Source: Sipunculus nudus (taxonomy: Eukaryota; Annelida; Sipuncula; Golfingiida; Sipunculidae). Taken from it: a stretch of 64,000 nt of DNA. Numbering within the stretch: position 1 is the stretch's first letter; each line of letters starts with the position of its first letter. The translations under genes and the position numbers were made by a program. Shown piece by piece: positions 12,802 to 23,900 of this stretch. The DNA lies in NCBI GenBank assembly GCA_026874595.1, contig CM049306.1, positions 56,541,519 to 56,605,518 on the forward strand, read 5' to 3'. The notes below the pieces were generated by a model. The model was given only the letters and a program-made list of their open reading frames with translations, was not told the DNA's origin and made no database searches.

Positions 12802-14313
12802 AGCTCAGCTGACTGCAAGTCATCTGAGCTATAGTGATCCCCCTTTGTCTGGCATCCGTCTGACTGTCTGGCCATTAATATGGCACAAATCGTAACCATT
12901 TGACCTGGAAACCTCTAACTGTACATCCAGGTAGGTCCTAGCCAAATCACCTTGGAAACCTGAAATTAGGACATGGTCAGGGTTACAGCTAAACAAATTT
13001 GAAAAAAAAGCTCCTGCATCTGAATAACTTGAATTTCTGCATGCATATTGACCATGGATATTGACCATGGAGTGTTCCATCAGGTCCTGTAGACTGTTGG
13101 CACCACCTGTATTTTTCAATTTTTTAGTAATTTTTCTCTACTTTTGAGACCATCAAAGGAAGCGGTCATCCGTTAAAAGGGCACAAATCGTAACTGTTAG
13201 ACGTAGAATCTTCTTATTGACATCCAGCAGGGTCCATTTAAAATCTCCTGGGAAACCATGAAAATAGGTCACTTTGACCTATATTCAATGACTGATAGGA
13301 AAAAGATGACATATGATCACCCTGAATGTTAGATGGGCCTAAATTTGATCTGTTAGGCCTTGTATCTTGTAACACAACATTCAGAGAGGTTCATGACAAA
13401 TCTCCTTTGAAACCTGAAATATGGTCATGGTGACCTATATTCTGTGACCTACAGGTCAAAAACATGATTTTGAGCACCTAGACAGTCAGACGGGCAGTCT
13501 AGCATCTTCTGGTGTAACAATTAGGGAGGTCCTGGGCAAATGTCCATGGAAATATGAAATAAGGTCACTGTGACCTATATTTTGCAAGCTATAGGGAATT
13601 GTGAAATCCAGGGAGATCCTTGACAAGTCTCCTTTGGATCTTGCTATTAGGTCACTGTGACATATATTCTGTGAGCTATAGGAAAAAACAAAATGATTTT
13701 AATACTGTGAAAGTCAGATGGGCACAAATCATAATGGTTGGACCTAGAACCTTCTAACCTAAAATTCAAACAGGTCTCAGGCAAATCTCCTTCAATACCT
13801 GAGCTCATGATGCCCTTTAATCTAGCTCATGATGCTGTTATTCTGTGACTGAGCAGAAAACCTAATTTTGAGCACTAGATAGTCAGACGAGGCCATAATT
13901 TTAAATGTTGGATCCAAAAATGTGATTGTAATGTCTCCTTGGACAACCAAAATAGGGTCACTGTGACTATATTTTATGAGCTAATTTAATGAAGAACCAG
14001 GGGGCAGGGCCCTGTAAAATCTTCTTAGAAACCCTAAATAAGGTCACTGTGACCCATATAAAGTGAGCATTAGGCACCAGGTAAGTTGGATGGACATATA
14101 TATGGCAGCAGTTGGACATAGAATATAGCATCTAGGGAGTTCTTGGTAAAACCTTCTCTGAAATCCTAAATAAGGTCGCTATATCCTAGCTATTTTCTAA
14201 GGCCTATGGACAAAACACCTTTGATCAAGGTTTCTTAACAAATATTTTTCACAATTTATACATGCATCGCCTGCATCATATGTCAAATTAAGCTGAGCAT
14301 CATGGGCCACTTG
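12802..14313 (+). mobile_element. Decayed tandem-core element of the AGCTCAGCTGACT family (E3)
   Basis: The 5' end has the family hairpin: AGCTCAGCTGACT, a short loop, then AGTCATCTGAGCT (12802-12830), followed by ATAGTGATC and CTGTCTGGCC. The core repeats a diverged unit containing CACAAATCGTAAC, GGACCTAGAA and GGTCACTGTGACCTATAT. The 3' end is AAGCTGAGCATCATGGGCCACTTG, ending at 14313. It is about 1.5 kb against 4.1 kb for E1/E2, and more divergent, so older. No coding capacity. The plus direction is set by the hairpin-to-CTTG polarity. Confidence 0.75.
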
Positions 14314-14481
14314 AATTCAATTGGGATATTTCACCAAGAAAGTACCATACAAAATAAATGTAGTGCATACTTTGGTCCCTGGCTTTTCTTAAAATTTCCA
14401 AAACTTTGTAAAGTGTTAAAAGTCTAGTACATATGGATTTTTCCATGAGATACCCATTTATAGTCATACACCCTATTTTTT

Positions 14482-15005
14482 TGGCTTAGCTGACAAAGTC
14501 AACTAAGTTATAGGAATGGCGCTTTGTCCCACATCTGCCTGGCCGTTAGTTAGCAAGGCACAAATCATAACTGCTAACCCTAGAAACTTGTAACTGATTA
14601 TCCAGGGAGGTCCATAAAAAAATCCTCAAAACCTGAAATAAGGTCACTGTGACCAATATTCTTTGAGCTATGGGGCTTGTAAGTAACGCCAAGACTAATT
14701 AAAAATTTGATACAAAACCTCCAGTATCTTAATAATTAATTTCAAACTTTTTATCTCAAACCTTCCATGTTCCACATGTGGCTCATCTTCATATTGGGAA
14801 AGATTCTGTTTGATTTTTGGTTCACAAGGTCAAAGGTCAAGGTCACATCCTATCCATTCACAAATCAGTTTATGGATAATAACTCCAGTTTAGGTAGACA
14901 GATTATCTTCAGGCTTGATCACAGGACCCACTTTCTATAAAATTGCAAAATTATATCCTTTCAGACAAATTCAGCTGAGTGTTGAGACCCATGGGTTCCC
15001 AGTGC
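14482..15005 (+). mobile_element. Short decayed element of the same family (E4)
   Basis: It begins with GGCTTAGCTGAC, then AAGTCAACTAAGTTATAG, a mutated version of the family 5' hairpin. One core unit follows (GGCACAAATCATAACTGCTAACC, GGTCACTGTGACC). The 3' end ATTCAGCTGAGTGTTGAGACCCATGGGTTCCC keeps the ACCCATGGGT palindrome. It lies 170 bp after E3 in the same direction. Confidence 0.65.
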
Positions 15006-15801
15006 TTTATTACTTTATTGCTTTGTCATACAGACAATTAACTACAAAAGGCAGGATGAGAAATAACCTGTGGTCTTTTCAAAGACTTTAAGAAAAAAAT
15101 TTGTTTTACAAACCATCCCATGAAAGCTACAGCCTGAAGAATGGATGACCTTGTCATTGAACATCTGAATTTGGACAAAGTGGTTCGCAAGGACTTGTGA
15201 TTGTAGAACACAATTAAGGTCATTCAACATGTCTGTCAACGCAGCATGAGCTTAGCGAGTTTTGCCTTCTCAGGGGAAATGCAAGCAGAGAGTCCTGTGG
15301 AATTTTGAAATTTGAACCTTTATGTTTCTAATGATATGTATGATTTAACACTTTCAGATCAGTTTTAATACACACTTGATATTAGAATTAAAGCTACTGG
15401 TCACATTGAAACATGCATGATTTAAATTTTCAGATAAAATGTTCAGAAAAGTGAATTGAAAGTATGACTGGTGTTGCAGCCTGCAGGACAGAGTAGTAAT
15501 TGGAAATTATTTCAAAGCTGAAAATGATGAAAATAAAAGAAACATCAAACCATCTCCTGACTGCCTGAATATTTTAATATTTCATATGGATTCTGAGAAT
15601 CCTTAATTGTATTTAACATGACAAATTATTATGCTGACACATTAATGCATTGCATGTGGATACTATAAGCATGAATATACATTGCATGTTATCACCATGA
15701 ATATTTATGAATCAAGTTACCTCAGTAATGGTTTGTCAAATGAGAGAATTGCATTCGAGGAAATAACGTGACTGATACGGTTTCCTTTGTCCCGTTGCCA
15801 G
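15006..15801. other. Intron 1, distal part
   Basis: AT-rich sequence up to the exon 2 acceptor. The overlapping minus-strand open frames at 15038-15239 show no motif and have no splice support. Confidence 0.5.
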
Positions 15802-15866
15802 GTGGAGCCTAATGAACATGTCATAGACCAGGGAGACGATGGAGACAACTTTTACGTCATCGACAG
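15802..15866 (+). CDS. PRKAR2: PKA-RII exon 2 in window (domain A, N-terminal beta strands)
   Basis: It reads [21 protein letters not shown] and then two bases (AG) of a split serine codon. The acceptor is TTGCCAG and the donor [18 protein letters not shown] is a near-invariant RII segment of cyclic-nucleotide-binding domain A; RI subunits have a different sequence at this point. The phase-2 end is matched exactly by exon 3, which starts with T and completes Ser before GTYDIYV. Residues 15-36 of the partial product. Confidence 0.96.
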
Positions 15867-16099
15867 GTAAGGATTCCCAGATGACCCCACACAGATAGCT
15901 GGAAATGGAATAGTCAGGAGGAGTGCGTAAATTCCATTGCTGATTAGAAAGCTGGGAAGAGAAAATTTGCAGCAAATATGTGCAGCTTTGCTTAAAACGC
16001 AGAAGACCTTCCACTTAAATGGTTATAGTGTTTGCATTTTTTTTCTGAATTTTCTGACTTTAAAAAATATTCCACCACATTGGGTTTCTACCTTTGCTA

Positions 16100-16410
16100 T
16101 CACAGTGGGATACTGGCGGTCCTGCCACAGTAGGATACCAGCTGTCCTGCCACAGTGGGACACTGGCTGTCCTGCCACAGTACGATACCAGCTGTCCTGC
16201 CACAGTGGGATACCAGCTGTCCTGCCACAATGGGATACCAGCTGTCCTGCCACAGTGGGATCTGGCTGTCCAGCCACAGTTGGATGCTAGCTGTCCTGCC
16301 AAAGTGGGATGCTGGCTGTCCTGATATAGGATACTAGTTACCCCAACTCTGTGGGATACTAGCTGCCTGCGATATAGGTATACTAGCTGTCCTACTGTAT
16401 CGGGAAAGAA
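16100..16410. repeat. Tandem repeat, 25-bp unit
   Basis: About ten to twelve units, each with GTCCTGCCACAGTGGGATAC followed by CAGCT or TGGCT. Unit-to-unit spacing is 25 bp in the core and decays after about 16320. Because 25 is not a multiple of three, consecutive units are read in rotating frames. The Gly/Trp/Cys/Pro-rich open frames on both strands are therefore by-products. Confidence 0.9.
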
Positions 16411-16479
16411 GTTATCCCAAGCATTACTGATTATTTTGCTGGTACCAATGACGTTGATTGGCCAAGAAAGTTAATTCTG

Positions 16480-16970
16480 TTGTATAAGAACATCGATAAG
16501 CATAGTATAAGACCATTGATAAGCATAGTATAAGAACATTGATAAGCATAGTATAAGACACCATTGATGAGCATAGCATAAGAGCATTGAGAAGCGTAGT
16601 ACAAGACACCATTGATAAGTGTAGTATAAGACCATTGATAAGCATAGTAAATTAGACCATTGATAAGTGTAGTGTAAGACCATTGATAAGCGTAGTATAA
16701 GGCCATTGATCAGCATATATATGGTATAAGATCATTGATCAGCGTAGTATAAGACCATTGATAAGCACAGTATATAAGACCATTGATAAGTGTAGTGTAA
16801 GACCATTGATAGGCGTAGTATAAGACACCATTGATAAGTGTGTTAAAAGACCATTGATAAGCGTAGTATAAGGCCATTGATCAGCATATATATGGTATAA
16901 GACCATTGATAAGCATAGTATAAGACCACTGATAAGCGTAGTATAAGACCATTGATTAGCCTTGTTATCT
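16480..16970. repeat. Tandem repeat, about 23-bp unit
   Basis: About twenty units built on CCATTGATAAGCATAGTATAAG, with 23-25-bp spacing (an extra AC in some units) and a few insertions such as ATATATGG at 16717 and 16889. It lies 70 bp after the 25-bp array but has an unrelated unit. Confidence 0.9.
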
Positions 16971-19439
16971 CAGAGTATACTTTGTAATAATATTTCCATG
17001 ATTACTGACAGTAGGTAGCATGCTCATGGGAGACTCACCATAAGGTCAACCAGTGGCTGTGGAAGAAAATATACTTTTTTGGTTCATAATTATAATAATA
17101 ATTTCTTCTTTTATCCAAGGTTATTCTTTTTCTTAGGTCCTTTAAAGGTCCTTGCTTAAGTTTTTCCAGAAACTGCAGATATTCTTAGAACAGCAACTAT
17201 CCTAAAATTAAAGAAATACCTCGGAATCAACCTCTGAGATACCTCTGTGAAACCTGACAGCAGGATGGTGCAATTGATATTGATATTATACATGATGGCC
17301 AGCTCTGGTGTGGACACTTTAAATGGGCAATTAAGCGAGACAAATGGACAATTGATGTTGTTTGTAATTGGTTTGCTGGGACAGGAGCCTCAAGGGAGGG
17401 TTCTCTTACACAGCTACATATTGCTGGCTGGCCGAGGGGTCACAGGAGGTCCTTGTACACTTATTGATTTGCATTATTGAAGACCTGTGAGAGATACTAG
17501 AATGGTTAATGAGCCACACTGTGGTGTGATATCCTGGTAATTATCATGTAGATAAGGCCATCTTAACATGCAGTTACTGAGATGAAATCATCCAGCTCTT
17601 GCTGTTACCATAACAGTATTGAATTCTGTTATAACAAGCCTGCCTGAGACACAGCTTTTGAATCATGAAAATCCCATGTGATTGTACTGTTACAAAATTA
17701 AAATTTTGTCACCATGACAATGTGATTTAACTGTGTATCTATGTACTGAGAAGGGCAGAGATGCATGTAGTAATTATTCAAAGCTAAATTATTCACTTAA
17801 TAAGGGTAAACAAAAAGCACCACAAAATATTTGGAATCAGGATTTTTTTAACTGGCCATGTATATTTCCTTTATATTCAAAGATATCAAAGAATAATGTT
17901 TGCCAGTCATCTCTGACATTTATTTTTCATTAACAGGAGCACGTTCTAGTTAGGAATTCAAATACAGTATGCTGTGTTTCTGGATATAAAAAGAAAGATT
18001 TTATTTTCTAAGGTAATACAGAAGAAATCCCTCATTTATTCAGGTGAAAACCAGGATTAATCTCAGATTCATAGGCACCATGTACCTGAAATTCTTGTGA
18101 AAAAAGGATGAGCCCCTGATAAACAGGACTCATCAGGTATTCTGTTGAAAACAGGAGCTACTAGTGATAGATCAGTCAATTAAGAAATAAAAAGTTTTCC
18201 TGGAAAAGTGCAGGACAAAGACCTCAACAAATGTCAAGAACCGATGCTACATAAAATTTTCTTTTTAGGAAAATGCAGGTGAAAGAGATTAATCTATAAT
18301 ATTGACTGTACACTACGCAATCATGTTTTCTTGGAGTTCATTTTCATCTTCTCCAACTTGAAGGATGCTCTCATTTTTTGAAAAAATGTTGAAGCCAGAC
18401 TTGTTCAAAGCATTAAACATTGCTTGCAGATGTAAAGACTTTTTGTGTATCCATAGTGATAACCTTCATTCCCATGAAAGTTTATCCAGTCCACTTCTAT
18501 CCCTTAACTATTCTGTCATCCAGAAAATTTTAAATGGAGCAAAGAGTCTTTTAACAAACTGCAAAATCTGACTATTTTACTCACAATACATCTCTTTGTA
18601 TATAATCACATATGAGCTGTAAGTGCAGTGACATGCAGTTCTGGTAAGCTAATATGTCCTGTCTTCAGGACAAAACAGTCTCAAACTGAAGTACTCCTGG
18701 GTTGTGATTATGGCTTCAGTGTCTCTGTCAAGACAAATCCCAAATGAACCTGGGAGCTGAGCAAAGAGAATTATGTGATTGATGTACCATACTGTAGAGA
18801 GAGGCAGTGAAAAATATAATAAACACTGTCTGGTCGGTGAATGTGGGAAATAGATAAATGAGCCCTGTGTCAATTGGGACATTGACAGATTTGTTTGGTT
18901 CTGTAGATATATAAAGCAGTTAAAACTTTAAATGCCCTCAGGCTGAGTGAAAGAAATTTCAAAGATGCACCCCCCCCCCCTCCTTCACACACACACACAT
19001 GCATGCCTCAGGTATTAGCTTCTAATTGTGTTTTTGAATGATGAATTAATACCTATGATTGAAGAAGAAAAGAGTAAAGAACTCTTTTCATAATCAAGTG
19101 TGAAGTGTCATTTGGGAATCGACCAAAACTGAGACATTTCACATATTTTTTGTAACATGCCAGTTCAGGCTTCATCATGCAGCAGTTTGGACTTCATTGT
19201 ATGGTAGTTAATCACAGTGTGTACCAATGGCAGTTCACACATCTATGCCATTGTTAATAAGGAAACATTTTCATACCTTGCGGCCAAAAAGTGCATACAA
19301 AACAAACACTTGTCTCAAGTGCAGAAAATATCTTATGGAACTCTTTTTTTTATTCTTGTTAGAAATACAATTAAAGGATTAGGTAGTACCCCTTTATGAA
19401 CTTATTAGTTTTTGGTCTTACTCTTTATCCGATTAGGCC
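16971..19439. other. Intronic sequence, nothing recognised
   Basis: The open frames here (60-77 codons) lack motifs and splice context. A run of 11 C followed by (CA)n lies at 18970-18999. No other structure was seen. Confidence 0.5.
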
Positions 19440-19740
19440 GAAAAAATAAAAAGGTATGGTTCTCAGGCAGTTTTTTCCAGAAATCACTACCGGCGAGTGA
19501 TATTTTATTTTAGACCTTTTTTTGTATGTTTCAATAAAAATGTCATATGACCATGGAAAAGCATGAAAATAACAGGGTGTTTTTGCTAAACAAGTAAAAG
19601 CACTACATAACTAAGGAAATCATATCAAAATTGTATTATTTTACCTTCTTGAAAGATGAAAATCAGAATAAAAATGTTTGATGCTGGGGGTTAAAATTGA
19701 CACGGGCGGTGCCTGAGAACCATACCTTTTATTTTTTTTG
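19440..19740. mobile_element. MITE with long inverted ends (copy 2)
   Basis: Same ends as the 5219-5493 copy: GGTATGGTTCTCAGGCA (19453-19469) and its inverse TGCCTGAGAACCATACC (19710-19726). Here the inverted match extends outwards through an A/T-rich run to GGCC on both sides. TTA next to both GGCC ends could be a target-site duplication. The interiors of both copies share TTTGTATGTTTCAATAAAAA and ATGTCATATGA. Confidence 0.82.
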
Positions 19741-20985
19741 GCCTTAGATTAATCAGCATTTAAACTGCACACTTTAGGTGACTGTAACTTTCATTATGAA
19801 CAATCAAATTAGGAAGCAGACATTGGCCTGTGCCAAGAAAAATCAATTCTTTTAAGTAACTAGAGTTACAGCTGATGGAAATCAAGCCTGTTGGTTTAGT
19901 AAAAAAAAATGCCAAAAGATTTGTTGCACACTTGGACCTTTTGCTGGCTTGAGTCCTGCTTGTTGCAAAGGTCAAATTTGGCCCATCCTGAGGTTAAGTG
20001 AATAAGTTGGGTGTGGGTGGCGTGATCATTTAGTACTGCACTAAATCTGACAAGCTTCAGGCTAGAAGGATGGCTGATCAAGTTGGGGTCATATACATGT
20101 AAAATACCTTTGGCTAGCATAGAAATATTGTGACTGTTGGCTGGCATACTCAGTTATTCTGCAAAAAATGATCCTGTGTGGACTTCATTCCATTGCAAAG
20201 ACAGGAGATAGGTTTCCAGATTATAAGACAAAAAATTATTAACCAGGTTATTTAAATTATAAAGTAATTTATGCTTAAGTCATAAGCTTTGAGGAGAGCA
20301 GTTTGGTTATTTTTTATCATGGCATCTCTTGCTATGGCAGGAAATGACCAATTTTCAATTACAACATCTTCAGCACTTGTTATTTCCCGTGCCAAGATGG
20401 CAAGTGGGCATCTGTTCAAAGCAGTTTATTGCCTCCTATGATGGTTACACAAGCTTTTACTTGATGCTATCAGGATTGGTAAGAAAAAAATAACCTAATT
20501 CTTCTTTGAGAGGAAAGTAGGGCAACTAATTTACTGTAGGTTTTCATTGAAGTTTAAATAGCTGCTGAAATGTCTGGTCAATTACTCTTCTTATATGCTG
20601 TGATGACTTTATTAAAAAAACTTGGGCAAAATTTTTGAATCGTAGCCAAATAACATGGACTTCTATGAAAAGATTAAGGCCAAGCCCAGGTTTATTTTAT
20701 GTCAGTTTAATTTACCTGAAGGTGTGGACAAGTTAGAAAACTAAATATGAAATTTATTTTGTGAACAACTTGGAAAATTAATTAAAAAAATGTTTTCCAA
20801 CCCTCACTCATAAATTCATCCTTCATTGTGCTATGGAAATTCTGTTATTGCAGTCAGCACCTGGATATACCAGTTTTTTCAAGTGTTCTTGTGCCAGTTA
20901 CTCCTCCCTATTATATTTCCTACTTGTTTACCCTTGCATGCCTAGATCTCATAGCTAAGCAGCTAGCTGCTTCAGGACTTTCAGA
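19741..20985. other. Intronic sequence, nothing recognised
   Basis: No exon or repeat was recognised. The minus-strand open frames at 19760-20147 carry no known motif. Confidence 0.5.
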
Positions 20986-23900
20986 CAATAGGGACTTCTT
21001 TACTCTTCTACCAAAGACTCTAGATACTTGCATCAGTCCTGCTTCCTGTTCTTCCTGAAACCCTTAATAAGCCTGTCCTTTCTTTTTTTTTCCAATAATT
21101 AAATCAGTCCTTTCCCTTCCTCTTCTACCTGAGGCTCCTGCTAAATCAGTCTTGCCTCCTACTCTTCTACCTGAGATTCCGGATGATTCAGTATTACCTC
21201 TTCCTCTCCTACCTTAGACCCAAGCTAAACCAGTCTTGCCTCCTCCTCTTCTACCTGAGACTCCAGATAATTCAGTCTTACCTCAACCTCTCCTACCTGA
21301 GACCCAAGATAAACCAGTTTTGCCTCCTCCTCTTCTACCTATGACTCCAGATGATTCAGTCTTACCTCCTCTTCTTCTACCTGAGATTCCAGCTAAACCA
21401 GTCTTGCCTCTTCCTCTTCTACCTGAGATCCCAGGTAAACCAGTCTTGCCTCATCCTCTTCAACCTGAGACTCCAGATAATTCAGTCTCGCCCCTTCCTC
21501 TTCTACCTGAGATCCCAGATTAACCAGTCTCGCCCCTTCCTCTTCTACCTGAGATCCCAGATAAACCAGTCTTGCCTCTTCCTCTTCTACCTGAGATCCC
21601 AGATAAACCAGTCTTGTCTCTTCCTCTTCTACCTGAGATCCCAGCTAAACCAGTCTTGCCTCTTCCTCTTCTACCTGAGATCCCAGGTTAACCAGTCTTG
21701 CCTCTTCCTCTTCTACCTGAGATCCCAGATAAACCAGTCTTGCCTCATCCTCTTCTACCTGAGATCCCAGATAAACCAGTCTTGCCTCTTCCTCTTCTAC
21801 CTGAGATCCCAGATAAACCAGTCTTGCCTCTTCCTCTTCTACCTGAGATCCCAGGTAAACCAGTCTTGCCTCTTCCTCTTCTACCTGAGATCCAAGATAA
21901 ACCAGTCTTGCCCCTTCCTCTTCTACCTGAGATCCCAGATGAACCAGTCTTGCCCCTTCCTCTTCTACCTGAGATCCCAGATAAACCAGTTTTGCCTCCT
22001 CCTCTTCTACCTATGACTCCAGATGATTCAGTCTTACCTCCTCTTCTTCTACCTGAGATTCCAGCTAAACCAGTCTTGCCTCTTCCTCTTCTACCTGAGA
22101 TCCCAGGTAAACCAGTCTTGCCTCATCCTCTTCAACCTGAGACTCCAGATAATTCAGTCTTACCCCAACCTCTCCTACCTGAGACCCCAGCTAAACCAGT
22201 TTTGCCTCCTCCTCTTCTACCTGATACTCCAGATGATTCAGTCTTACCTCCTCTTCTTCTACCTGAGATCCCAGATAAACCAGTCTTGTCTCTTCCTCTT
22301 CTACCTGAGATCCCAGCTAAACCAGTCTTGCCTCTTCCTCTTCTACCTGAGATCCCAGGTTAACCAGTCTTGCCTCTTCCTCTTCTACCTGAGATCCCAG
22401 ATAAATCAGTCTTGCCTCATCCTCTTCTACCTGAGATCCCAGATAAACCAGTCTTGCCTCTTCCTCTTCTACCTAAGATCCCAGATAAACCAGTCTTGCC
22501 TCTTCCTCTTCTACCTGAGATACCAGGTAAACCAGTCTTGCCTCTTCCTCTTCTACCTGAGATCCCAGATAAACCAGTCTTGCCCCTTCCTCTTCTACCT
22601 GAGATCCCAGATGAACCAGTCTTGCCCCTGCCTCTTCTACCTGAGATCCCAGATAAACCAGTCTTGCCCCTTCCTCTTCTACCTGAGATCCCAGATAAAC
22701 CAGTCTTGCCCCTTCCTCTTCTACCTGAGATCCCAGATAAACCAGTCTTGCCTCTTCCTCTTCTACCTGAGATCCCAGATAAACCAGTCTTGCCTCTTCC
22801 TCTTCTACCTGAGATCCCAGATAAACCAGTCTTGCCCCTTCCTCTTCTACCTGAGATCCCAGGTAAACCAGTCTTGCCCTTTCCTCTTCTACCTGAGATC
22901 CCAGATAAACCAGTCTTGCCTCTTCCTCTTCTACCTGAGATCCCAGCTAAACCAGTCTTGCCCCTTCCTCTTCTACCTGAGATCCCAGATAAACCAGTCT
23001 GGCCTCTTCCTCTTCTACCTGAGATCCCAGATAAACCAGTCTTGTCCCTTCCTCTTCTACCTGAGATCCCAGATAAACCAGTCTTGCCTCTTCCTCTTCT
23101 ACCTGAGATCCCAGATAAAACAGTCTTGCCTCTTCCTCTTCTACCTAAGATCCCAGATAAACCAGTCTTGCCTCTTCCTCTTCTACCTGAGATCCCAGGT
23201 AAACCAGTCTTGCCTCTTCCTCTTCTACCTGAGATCCCAGATAAACCAGTCTTGCCCCTTCCTCTTCTACCTGAGATCCCAGATGAACCAGTCTTGCCCC
23301 TTCCTCTTCTACCTGAGATCCCAGATAAACCAGTCTTGCCCCTTCCTCTTCTACCTGAGATCCCAGATAAACCAGTCTTGCCTCTTCCTCTTCTACCTGA
23401 GATCCCAGATAAACCAGTCTTGCCCCTTCCTCTTCTACCTGAGATCCCAGGTAAACCAGTCTTGCCCTTTCCTCTTCTACCTGAGATCCCAGATAAACCA
23501 GTCTTGCCTCTTCCTCTTCTACCTGAGATCCCAGATAAACCAGTCTTCCCTCTTCCTCTTCTACCTGAGATCCCAGATAAACCAGTCTCGCCCCTTCCTC
23601 TTCTACCTGAGATCCCAGATTAACCAGTCTCGCCCCTTCCTCTTCTACCTGAGATCCCAGATAAACCAGTCTTGCCTCTTCCTCTTCTACCTGAGATCCC
23701 AGGTAAACCATTCTTGCTTCTTCCTCTTCTACCTGAGATCCCAGGTAAACCATTCTAGCTTCTTCCCCTTCTACCTGAAATCCCAGGTAAACCAGTCTTG
23801 CCTCTTCCTCTTCTACCTGAGATCCCAGGTAAACCAGTCTTGCCTCATCCTCTTCAACCTGAGACTCCAGATAATTCAGTCTTACCCCAACCTCTCCTAC

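Noticed and set aside
23145-23753. 202-codon antisense Glu-rich frame in the minisatellite
   Set aside because: Follows automatically from a 42-bp unit without a stop in that frame; not called as a gene without transcript evidence.
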